Origin: Candidatus Saliniplasma halalkaliphilum
GTDB lineage: Archaea; Thermoplasmatota; Thermoplasmata; Halarchaeoplasmatales; Halarchaeoplasmataceae
NCBI GenBank assembly: GCA_019594235.1
Contig: JAFDTG010000087.1
Location: 1 to 6,555 of the forward strand
Length of the DNA stretch: 6,555 bases
Direction of reading: 5' to 3'
The notes beneath the pieces are model-generated. The model was not told the DNA's origin. It was given only the letters and a program-made list of their open reading frames with translations, and searched no databases. The translations under genes and the position numbers were made by a program. Positions 1 to 5,724 of the stretch are shown in pieces; position 1 is the stretch's first letter; each line of letters starts with the position of its first letter.

Positions 1-773
1 ATGGGAGCTTTGAAGAATTCTATATCAAATTCCGATGACAATTTTTTAACGACCTTATCCCTGAATCCTTCAGGAGTGTTGACACCGGTACCTGTTGCCG
101 TACCACCTACAGGGAGCTCGTACAGTCCTTTCAAAGAAGTCTCTAGATTCTCATAAGACCTCTCGATGGTCCTAGCGTATCCAAAAAATTCATCACCTAA
201 TGTAACCGGAGTGGCATCCATCAGATGTGTTCTACCTGATTTAGGGATATCTGAGAACTCCTCACCCTTATCTGCAAAATCTTTTTTCAATCCTTTTAAT
301 TCATCTAGAAGGTCTTGGGAGATATCGATCATCGCAAGATGCGATGCTGTAGGGAAAGTATCGTTGCTGGACTGCGACATGTTCACATGGTCGTTGGGAT
401 GGATGTACTCATAATCGCCTTTTTCTTTTCCAGCTATTTCAAGGGCTTTATTTGCTATGACCTCATTAACGTTCATGTTGAAAGATGTACCTGCTCCTGC
501 CTGGAATACATCGATTTTGAATTGATCGTAAGTACTTCCATGTAGTTTTTCACAGGCTTCTAGGATGTATTCACCTTTTTTCGGGTCCAGTTTCTCCAGT
601 TCCATATTAGCTTCCGCACAGACTTTTTTCAGAATAATGTAAGAATCTATCAACTCCGGATAAGCTGTTCGTCCAGTTACTGGGAAGTTCTCCATAGCTC
701 TTACAGTTTGAACACCGTAAAGAGCATCATCGGGAACTTCTTTCTCGCCCAAGGAATCTCGTTCTTTCCTCAT
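1..773 (-). CDS. fumC: Class II fumarate hydratase (fumarase C type), C-terminus beyond the window
   Basis: Catalyses reversible hydration of fumarate to L-malate in the cytoplasm. 257 codons are visible, a little over half of a usual ~460-residue protein; the reading frame is open to the left edge. Superfamily motifs seen: TSFNMNVNEVIAN (96-108), HPNDHVNMSQSSND (125-138), GRTHLMDATPVTLG (180-193) and GGTATGTGVN (223-232). The family signature GSSxMPxKxNP would lie outside the window. SSNDTFPTA and the THxxDATP form favour fumarase over aspartase, which more often has STND and DAVP, but the split is not absolute. The ATG at 773 was chosen because the sdhB stop lies one base before it and a GGAGG motif lies 9 nt upstream inside sdhB; the in-frame ATG at 782 touches that motif directly and is unlikely. 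Position after sdhAB supports fumarase over aspartate ammonia-lyase. Confidence 0.88.
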   Translation of the reverse strand, partial: MRKERDSLGEKEVPDDALYGVQTVRAMENFPVTGRTAYPELIDSYIILKKVCAEANMELEKLDPKKGEYILEACEKLHGSTYDQFKIDVFQAGAGTSFNMNVNEVIANKALEIAGKEKGDYEYIHPNDHVNMSQSSNDTFPTASHLAMIDISQDLLDELKGLKKDFADKGEEFSDIPKSGRTHLMDATPVTLGDEFFGYARTIERSYENLETSLKGLYELPVGGTATGTGVNTPEGFRDKVVKKLSSEFDIEFFKAP

Positions 774-774
774 C

Positions 775-1518
775 TCATTCATCCTCCTTCTGGAGCTGTG
801 ACCTGGCTTTTCCGATAGCTATATTCGGAGGTACGTTCTTAGGACACACTTTTTGACAGTTGGTATGGAACTCACATGCCCACCATCCATCCTCATGATC
901 GGCTAACTCGAGCCTATCTTCGTTATCTCTAGGATCGATATGGAACCTGTACAACTTAGCAAGTGCCGCCGGTCCTCGGTAATCTTCATTTTCACCGTCC
1001 ACGGGACAAGCTCCGAAACAGGCAGCGCATAATATGCAGTTTGTATATTCCTCAAGCTCGTTCACCTCTTTGGGGCTCATCTCATACTCTTTTTGTGGGG
1101 CCTCACCTTCAGTCTTCAGCATCGGTTCAACATCTCTATAATATTCGAAGAACTTGTCCTGGTCGACTATCAGATCTTTCTCGACAGGCAGATGAGGTAG
1201 AGGTTCTACAAGAACAGCACGTTCTGGGATCTCATCACCCTTATCAAGTGCTGGATAATGCTTTATCTCTGCACTGTCTTCACCCTCTACCAGAGTTTTT
1301 ACCTGTGTTCTACAGGCCAAACGTGGAACTTTGTTTATCAGCATGGCACACGAACCGCAGACAGCGCCTCGACAGGAATAACGGAATGAGAGTGAATCAT
1401 CTAAGTTCTCTTGGATGTAGAATAGGGCGTCAAGCACGGTCTGTCCGGGTTCGTGAGGTACTTCGAATTCGTCGTAATGTGATTCTTCACCATCATACCT
1501 GAATATTTTAAGTTTCAT
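775..1518 (-). CDS. sdhB: Succinate dehydrogenase/fumarate reductase iron-sulfur subunit
   Basis: Electron-transfer subunit of complex II; carries electrons between the FAD of SdhA and a quinone or other partner. At 247 residues it has the normal length. The N-terminal plant-type ferredoxin domain has C49-x4-C54-x2-C57-x11-C69 for the [2Fe-2S] cluster. The C-terminal bacterial ferredoxin-like domain has CILCAACFGACP (C161, C164, C167, C171) and CEFHTNCQKVCP (C215, C221, C225). By the family pattern C161, C164, C167 and C225 bind [4Fe-4S], and C171, C215 and C221 bind [3Fe-4S]; all eleven ligands are present. There is no C-terminal CCG domain, unlike thiol:fumarate reductase TfrB. The ATG overlaps the sdhA stop by one base (TGATG), with AGGAG about 11 nt before it, so translation is probably coupled. 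The fumarase start follows the stop by one base. The protein is fairly acidic. Confidence 0.95.
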   Translation of the reverse strand: MKLKIFRYDGEESHYDEFEVPHEPGQTVLDALFYIQENLDDSLSFRYSCRGAVCGSCAMLINKVPRLACRTQVKTLVEGEDSAEIKHYPALDKGDEIPERAVLVEPLPHLPVEKDLIVDQDKFFEYYRDVEPMLKTEGEAPQKEYEMSPKEVNELEEYTNCILCAACFGACPVDGENEDYRGPAALAKLYRFHIDPRDNEDRLELADHEDGWWACEFHTNCQKVCPKNVPPNIAIGKARSQLQKEDE

Positions 1519-3221
1519 CAGTATTCACGCTCCTTGACTTCGAATCTATCTAGATTTACGGAAGAATACTCCAATTCCGGTGCTTCTTCACCCTTTCTAA
1601 CGACTGTGTGTTTGAGATATTTTTCATCAACTCGTTCTGTGAAATCCGTCCTGTAATGGGAACCCCTGCTCTCTTCTCTTTCGATTGCACCTATAGCTAC
1701 TATTTCAGATATAAGGAGCATGTTCCTCAACTCCAGCGTTCTGATCAAGGCCTGGTTGAACTTTTTATCATCGGATCCGACGTACACATCTTCGAACTTT
1801 TCTTTTAACCGCTTGATCTTATCAAGGCCCTCTTTCATCATATCACCCTCTCTGAACACTCCGAAGTGCTGGAACATGGTTTCCCTCAGTTCTTTCAATA
1901 TCTCGCTGTAGAGGATACCATCTTTTTTCCCAACGATAGAATCGATCAATTCTCTATCTTTTTCTACAGAATCCATGAAAATGGATTCATTCACTTCTTT
2001 ATCTTTCACTTCCTCTGAAGCCTTTTTTCCGGCGGTCTTACCGAAAACGACCGTTTCTAGAAGTGAATTTCCACCCAACCTGTTAGCACCGTGAACGCTA
2101 ACACAAGAGCACTCGCCGGCTGCATAGAGTCCGGGTACATCGGTTTCACAATCTTTATCTACAAAGATACCTCCCATGGAATAATGCTGCCCGGGTTGAA
2201 CGGGTATCGGTTCTTTTACGGGATCCACACCGGCAAAATCCATGGCGATCTGCCTGATTCCCGGTAACCGTTCCTTTATCTTTTCTTCTCCTAAATGAGT
2301 CAGATCCAGGTGTACGTATTCATCTTCAATACCTCTCCCTTCGTTCACTTCAGTAATTATCGCTCTAGCTACTATATCTCTGGGAGCTAGTTCCATGGCA
2401 TCGGGGGCGTAATCTTTCATGAACCTCTCACCTTCACTGTTCTTAAGATGAGCCCCTTCACCTCTAGCACCTTCTGTGATCAATATGTTAGAACCGTAAA
2501 GGGTAGTGGGGTGAAACTGGATGAATTCCATATCTTCTAAAGCCGCTCCTACATCATAGGCTAGAAATGCCCCGTCTCCTGTATTGATAAGCGCATTGGT
2601 TGAACGGTTGTAAATCCTTCCGAAACCTCCTGTTGCCAGTATAACATTTCCGGAGAATGCATGAAGTGTACCTTCCCTCACATCTAATGCGGTGCAGCCT
2701 ACGCAAGTTCCATTTTCTTTTATCAGAGATGTGACGAAGTACTCGTCATAGAACTTGATTTTCCCAGAAATAGACTGTTCGTACAACGTATGCAGTAGAT
2801 TATGACCGGTCCTATCGGCGGCGTAACATGTTCTGGGAAAACCCGCTCCACCGAAGGGTCTTTGTGCGATCTTACCGTTATCAAAACGTGAGAAAACCGT
2901 TCCCATATGTTCAAGTTCAATAACCGCTTCTGGAGCCTTTTTACAAAGTATATCTACCGCATCCTGATCTGCGAGATAATCTGATCCTTTCACGGTATCG
3001 AAGGCGTGGTCTTCCCAATGATCTTCTCCTCTATCTGGGGTGTTACCCAATGCTGCGTTGATACCTCCTTGAGCAGCTACACTGTGAGAACGTAACGGGT
3101 GAACTTTAGATAGAACAGCGACATCCTTACCGCCCCTCAGAGCTTCGACAGAAGCTCTCAAACCAGATAAGCCTCCTCCTATGACCAAAATTTCATGTTC
3201 GTGCAACATTTCTTTTTCCAA
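1518..3221 (-). CDS. sdhA: Succinate dehydrogenase/fumarate reductase flavoprotein subunit
   Basis: Catalytic FAD subunit of complex II, interconverting succinate and fumarate. Numbered from the TTG start (567 residues, normal length): Rossmann motif GGGLSG (15-20); RSHSVAAQGG (44-53), whose His46 is the expected covalent FAD attachment site; FHPTTLYG and TEGARGEGA of the substrate site; PRDIVARA with the catalytic-type Arg; HYSMGG; and GANRLGGNSLLE near the dicarboxylate site. Gln51 is the residue typical of SDH, where E. coli FrdA has Glu. The TTG at 3221 is preferred because a strong GGAGGG lies 7 nt upstream. The next ATG at 3209 is too far from that motif, and the upstream TTG at 3239 would lie before it. 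First gene of the sdhA-sdhB-fumarase operon. Whether it runs as dehydrogenase or reductase in vivo cannot be read from the sequence alone. Confidence 0.95.
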   Translation of the reverse strand: MEKEMLHEHEILVIGGGLSGLRASVEALRGGKDVAVLSKVHPLRSHSVAAQGGINAALGNTPDRGEDHWEDHAFDTVKGSDYLADQDAVDILCKKAPEAVIELEHMGTVFSRFDNGKIAQRPFGGAGFPRTCYAADRTGHNLLHTLYEQSISGKIKFYDEYFVTSLIKENGTCVGCTALDVREGTLHAFSGNVILATGGFGRIYNRSTNALINTGDGAFLAYDVGAALEDMEFIQFHPTTLYGSNILITEGARGEGAHLKNSEGERFMKDYAPDAMELAPRDIVARAIITEVNEGRGIEDEYVHLDLTHLGEEKIKERLPGIRQIAMDFAGVDPVKEPIPVQPGQHYSMGGIFVDKDCETDVPGLYAAGECSCVSVHGANRLGGNSLLETVVFGKTAGKKASEEVKDKEVNESIFMDSVEKDRELIDSIVGKKDGILYSEILKELRETMFQHFGVFREGDMMKEGLDKIKRLKEKFEDVYVGSDDKKFNQALIRTLELRNMLLISEIVAIGAIEREESRGSHYRTDFTERVDEKYLKHTVVRKGEEAPELEYSSVNLDRFEVKEREY

Positions 3222-3227
3222 GTTTAG

Positions 3228-3270
3228 CCCTCCTAACAAGTGTAAAGTTATGGTATAACGGACTAATAAG
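3228..3270 (-). promoter_or_regulatory. Putative sdhA promoter and ribosome binding site
   Basis: Reading the minus strand, CTTATTAG (3270-3263) preceded by CGAAATT resembles a weak archaeal TATA box with its BRE. It would place the transcript start near 3240 and leave a leader of roughly 19 nt that contains the strong AGGAGGG (3234-3228) ahead of the TTG start. A second AT-rich motif, TTATAC (3258-3253), would start transcription inside or after the ribosome binding site, so it is less likely. The ribosome binding site is convincing; the TATA call is tentative. Confidence 0.4.
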
Positions 3271-3358
3271 AATTTCGATAAATGTCGGTCAATAGTTCCT
3301 AACGATTTCTTTGATTCGCATCAACTATACCAAAATGCTCTGGAATATATCCCTAGCT

Positions 3359-3377
3359 CGAAGGAAATTTTATTAAA
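3359..3377 (+). promoter_or_regulatory. Archaeal BRE/TATA promoter for a leaderless transcript
   Basis: Purine-rich CGAAGGAAA (3359-3367) followed by TTTTATTAAA (3368-3377) matches an archaeal BRE plus TATA box. The usual ~26 nt spacing puts the transcript start at about 3399, essentially at the ATG at 3403. No Shine-Dalgarno motif lies at a useful distance; the nearest GAGGG is about 16 nt away. The mRNA is therefore probably leaderless. This is one of the clearest signs of an archaeal host in the window. Confidence 0.6.
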
Positions 3378-3384
3378 CTTAGAG

Positions 3385-3395
3385 GGTATAATACC
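3385..3395. promoter_or_regulatory. Perfect palindrome between TATA box and start codon, candidate operator
   Basis: GGTATAATACC is a perfect 5+1+5 palindrome lying about -18 to -8 relative to the start codon, between the TATA box and the predicted transcript start. A bound protein there would block polymerase. GGTATA recurs at 3252-3257 and, inverted, at 3326-3331 in the same divergent intergenic region, close to the sdhA promoter. The binding protein is unknown; autoregulation by the small downstream protein is a guess. Confidence 0.35.
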
Positions 3396-3402
3396 ATAGA
3401 TC

Positions 3403-3552
3403 ATGACCGCTTTGAAGATAAGTAAAGCTGACGAGATCGTTAAAGAGGCCGTCAGGGCCCGCAACTTTTCGGGTGAGGAAACACTGTCCTTTGGTGTCCA
3501 GTTGATCAATCTATGGTTAGAGTGGGGGAAACTGGATGAGAAAGGTAAGTGA
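3403..3552 (+). CDS. Small 49-residue protein upstream of and overlapping a nucleotidyltransferase gene
   Basis: A 49-residue, mostly helical-looking protein starting MTALKISKADEIVKEAV and ending KLDEKGK. I do not recognise a named family. The ATG is the only plausible start: a BRE/TATA element lies at the right distance for a leaderless mRNA. Its last 17 bases overlap the ATG at 3536 of the nucleotidyltransferase reading frame, which has GGGGG upstream within this gene, so the two were one transcription unit. Pairing of a short first gene with a nucleotidyltransferase resembles antitoxin/toxin or MNT-like two-gene modules, suggesting a partner or antitoxin-like role, but that is inference from context. 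The frame itself is intact although the partner is broken. It was found by reading for a start next to the promoter; shorter ORF cutoffs would miss it. Confidence 0.6.
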   Translation: MTALKISKADEIVKEAVRARNFSGEETLSFGVQLINLWLEWGKLDEKGK

Positions 3553-4068
3553 TGTCCTTAAAGATGCGGTTTCATGTTTAAACGAACTGGACATAGAGTA
3601 GGTGGTTTTGCAGTCATGTACCACGGTCGGCCCAGGGCCACTGCAGGTCTCAATATCGTGGCTGTACTCGACCCGATGTGTTCAGAAAAACTTGCTCTTG
3701 GTTTGAAGAAACGTGGTTTTTTTGCAGAAGTAAAGGATCTTAAAAAATCTCTGGAAGAAAAAAGCCACTGCACCATAGAAGACAAAGAAACCATGTTTCG
3801 CTTGGACATCAAAGGAGTGTATGATGAAGCGGATCGGCGTGCAATGGATAATAGAGTGTTGATTGAATGGAAGGATATGAAGATGTACATCGCTTCTGCA
3901 GAGGATACCGTTATCAACAAGCTTTTGTGGGGTAGAGAACAGGACCTTGAAGACGCTTTAAGTATAATCACACGCCAGGAGGACATGGACAAGGAATACT
4001 TGAAAAGGACCGCTAGGGATGTAGGTGTGATGGATCTCTTAGAAGCTCTTGAGGGAAAGGCCGATTGA
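3536..4068 (+). pseudogene. Nucleotidyltransferase (AbiEii/DUF6036-like), frameshifted and with lost catalytic aspartates
   Basis: Two frames together give one protein. The first, from the ATG at 3536 (MRKVSDVLKDAVSCLNELDIE), ends at TAG 3599-3601. The second continues directly with GGFAVMYHGRPRAT and runs to the stop at 4068. Family members read roughly LxxLxIEYxxVGGFAxxxHGxxRxTxDxD here, so about 10 bases (3n+1) around 3599 are missing, removing the residues between IEY and GG. In the second half, RLDIK keeps the third acidic residue, and INKLLWGREQDLEDALSII is typical of the family's C-terminal part. The DxD metal-binding pair is replaced by G and N (TAGLNIV; codons 3646-3648 and 3652-3654), each one transition away from Asp. 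The ATG at 3574 merely reads an out-of-frame N-terminus and is not a natural start. A sequencing error could explain the shift but not the two Asp losses. Confidence 0.75.
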
Positions 4069-4083
4069 AAGAAAGACGGAAGA

Positions 4084-4130
4084 AAATCAGGAACCGGTTT
4101 CTAAAAGTTCTCTGATCTTCTTTTCCTCTT
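4084..4130. repeat. Copy of the permease gene 3' end (partner copy at 5002-5048)
   Basis: 47 bases match 5002-5048 with four substitutions and no gaps, including the stop codon and the last codons encoding RELLETGS. Both copies have the same orientation. This is direct evidence of a duplicated permease gene; the copy here belongs to the degraded remnant. Confidence 0.85.
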
Positions 4131-4268
4131 GCCTACTTTCCGTACCGTACCACTGTTCATTTTAAGAGCTTTGAGTGGATCCTTGGAATTGTAATTCCCA
4201 TTTTTTTAAAGAGTATAACACACGGAAAATGCTGAATATATGAATCTAGCAGGAGGACCGATCAAAAG
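4087..4268 (-). pseudogene. Degraded, internally deleted copy of the Fe-S-tailed permease gene
   Basis: Read on the minus strand, the sequence beginning near 4268 translates in one frame as LIGPPARFIYSAFSVCYTL, matching LIGSFSAGPIYAAFPVCYTL (residues 91-110) of the intact permease at 5005-5724. The base string TAACACACGG is shared exactly (4216-4225 and 5402-5411). A run of seven A (minus strand) then breaks the frame where the intact gene has TTAAAGAAG. Most of the following membrane region and the Fe-S domain are missing. The last part, ESRQEEKKIRELLETGS and the stop at 4089-4087, again matches the intact C-terminus. The 5' half of the gene is absent; its place is taken by vapC. It cannot make a working permease. 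Extent between 4131 and 4195 is uncertain because similarity there is poor. Confidence 0.78.
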
Positions 4269-4657
4269 AAGTCTTTAGTTTTTAGTATTTTTTCATATCC
4301 AGATCCTTCAAAATCTTTATCTTCAGACCAGAGATAGTTGTTAGTAGCTATCGCCAAAGCAAGTATCTCTACATCCTTTTCATCTATCTCCCCTATCATA
4401 TCATTAGCTTCGCTCAAGCTTTCCTCATAAAACTTCTTTTCTTTGATCGATAACGGAATGAGTTCAAGAGCTTCTTTAACAAATCTTTTTTCAGTATCTG
4501 ATTTTTCTGCTATCGTTGGGATGTATTTTTCGACCTCTTTCAAGGTAAATTCTGTAGTCAAAAACCTGTACCTGTGATCGAACAAGATTTCTCTAGAAGA
4601 ACCCCCGATCAAAGCTGAAATGATGATATTAGCATCGACTACGATTTCGATGTTCAT
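4262..4657 (-). CDS. vapC: PIN-domain ribonuclease toxin, VapC-like
   Basis: A 131-residue PIN-domain protein, the size of VapC toxins, which are Mg-dependent endoribonucleases that cut RNA until neutralised by a VapB antitoxin. Acidic active-site residues are in the expected places: Asp8 in VVDANIIISAL, a Glu near 41-42 in TLKEVEKY, Asp95 in DEKDVEILALAIA, and Asp113/115 in WSEDKDF. The C-terminus KILKTKDFF is a usual ending for this group. The ATG overlaps the antitoxin stop by four bases (ATGA), so the pair is co-translated. The stop codon lies where sequence similar to the permease remnant begins. All key residues are kept, so it is probably functional. The RNA target cannot be predicted. 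Confidence 0.88.
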   Translation of the reverse strand: MNIEIVVDANIIISALIGGSSREILFDHRYRFLTTEFTLKEVEKYIPTIAEKSDTEKRFVKEALELIPLSIKEKKFYEESLSEANDMIGEIDEKDVEILALAIATNNYLWSEDKDFEGSGYEKILKTKDFF

Positions 4658-4884
4658 GCTGAAGACCTGCTTTTTTCAAATTCCTTCAAGATGTCCTTTT
4701 CAGAAAAACCTCTCTTTTTTAACCCATCCTTGATCGTATCGGTCTTTTCTATGAACTTGTGCTTCTTCAACTCGATGATCCTCTCTTCAACGGCGTGATT
4801 TATAAACTCTTCTAGGCTAGAAAAACCCCATTCCTCGGCTACTTCCTCTGCTGCCTTCCTTATATCCTTCTTCAACACCGTCAT
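4654..4884 (-). CDS. vapB: Antitoxin of the VapBC pair, ribbon-helix-helix-like
   Basis: A 76-residue charged protein directly before and overlapping vapC by four bases. The pattern of a short N-terminal strand, a helix (KDIRKAAEEVAEEWG), a turn (FSSLEEF) and a second helix (INHAVEERIIELKK) resembles ribbon-helix-helix DNA-binding antitoxins. The C-terminal 35 residues (DGLKKRGFSEKDILKEFE) would be the toxin-binding tail. By family knowledge it would bind VapC and repress its own promoter. The ATG at 4884 was chosen because the TATA box at 4922-4914 predicts a transcript start near 4892. A TTG at 4908 in the same frame would add eight residues and give a fuller N-terminal strand, but it lies upstream of that predicted start and has no ribosome binding site. 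The RHH assignment is by pattern only. Confidence 0.75.
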   Translation of the reverse strand: MTVLKKDIRKAAEEVAEEWGFSSLEEFINHAVEERIIELKKHKFIEKTDTIKDGLKKRGFSEKDILKEFEKSRSSA

Positions 4885-4913
4885 CCTATCGATTAAAGAT
4901 ATGTTCAACGATT

Positions 4914-4930
4914 TATTTAAAATTGTTCTC
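4914..4930 (-). promoter_or_regulatory. Putative vapBC promoter (BRE/TATA)
   Basis: On the minus strand, GAGAACAA (4930-4923) followed by TTTTAAATA (4922-4914) fits an archaeal BRE and TATA box. With the usual spacing, transcription would begin near 4892, leaving about 8 nt before the ATG at 4884. The remaining bases up to 5004 hold no gene that I can see. Confidence 0.5.
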
Positions 4931-5004
4931 TTTCACAACCCTTTGCATCATCAGTTCTAGAAAAACACTGTTCAAAATTATATCATAGATTTTGTGAAGC
5001 GAAA

Positions 5005-5724
5005 TCAGGAACCGGTTTCTAACAGTTCCCTAACCTTCTTTTCCTCTTCCGATGAAACGCAAACATCCGGTTCCTCATCTCCATCAGCTATACGCTCGGC
5101 AGTTTCTCGACAGGAACCGTACCCACATGCACCGCAGTTATGACCGGGTAATAGTTCATCTATCTTCTCAACCAACAGACCTTCCTTCTTGGAGTTCTTA
5201 ACGATATATTCCTTGCTTATGACCTTTCCAGTGATGATCCCTATCATGATTATCGCCGGTACTGTGAAGATGTATCTCACTAACATGAATGACAATCCCA
5301 TGAACTGTGTTTCTACGATGAGCATGGGTGCTTTGACCACGGCCCATGCACTGAGTATGATCACTATGTTTGATACTGCGGAACCCTTCTTTAAGAGTGT
5401 GTAACACACGGGGAAGGCAGCATAGATCGGTCCGGCCGAGAAAGAACCTATCAAAACCGAGGCGAACCTACCTTTCAGTCCAGCTCCTTTACCGAAGATG
5501 CCCATTATAGTTTCTCTGGATACCCAGACCTCGACCATACCCATGACTATGAACACAGCTGGTAAGATCTCCAGCATCTCTAAAAAATAAGATGCAGTTA
5601 TTTTTAAACTGTCGATACCTAGATTTGGAGAGTATACTAAAACAACGATATAAACGAATACGGTGAAAGCCGCTATCTTATTATTTTTGAAAAAGTTCAC
5701 GATCATTTTGAATCTAGATCTCAT
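5005..5724 (-). CDS. Permease, second half, with C-terminal four-cysteine Fe-S domain (COG0701/DUF318 type)
   Basis: A 239-residue membrane protein with about five hydrophobic segments (near 16-32, 46-66, 87-111, 117-137, 147-168). IGSFSAGPIYAAFPVCYTLL (92-111) is the hallmark permease motif, and a similar one (GTVTLIPAFVAFPLASSL) sits in the upstream gene, so the two are homologous halves. After the last membrane segment a soluble tail carries HNCGACGYGSCRETAERIADG with C197-x2-C200-x4-C205-x16-C222, matching the 4Fe-4S domain of pfam04060 type also found in RnfB and CO dehydrogenase gamma subunits. The tail should face the cytoplasm. The ATG overlaps the upstream stop by four bases (ATGA), with GGGGT a few bases before it. 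The COG0701 family includes ArsP, a transporter of organic arsenic; the substrate here is unknown. A decayed second copy lies at 4087-4268. Confidence 0.82.
   Translation of the reverse strand: MRSRFKMIVNFFKNNKIAAFTVFVYIVVLVYSPNLGIDSLKITASYFLEMLEILPAVFIVMGMVEVWVSRETIMGIFGKGAGLKGRFASVLIGSFSAGPIYAAFPVCYTLLKKGSAVSNIVIILSAWAVVKAPMLIVETQFMGLSFMLVRYIFTVPAIIMIGIITGKVISKEYIVKNSKKEGLLVEKIDELLPGHNCGACGYGSCRETAERIADGDEEPDVCVSSEEEKKVRELLETGS

Noticed and set aside
963..1502. 179-residue open frame on the plus strand
   Set aside because: It lies wholly opposite sdhB, whose cysteine motifs are complete; the plus-strand protein has no recognisable features.
3558..3992. 144-residue open frame on the minus strand
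   Set aside because: It is antisense to the nucleotidyltransferase pseudogene, which keeps recognisable family motifs on the plus strand.
4201..4207. Seven-T run as a terminator for plus-strand transcription
   Set aside because: It lies inside the permease remnant, where the intact gene has a similar A-rich codon stretch, and is about 130 bases after the last plus-strand stop; more likely a slippage mutation site.
4932..4998. Inverted 7-mers TTCACAA and TTGTGAA
   Set aside because: Separated by 53 bases with no other pairing; too weak for a hairpin or operator claim.
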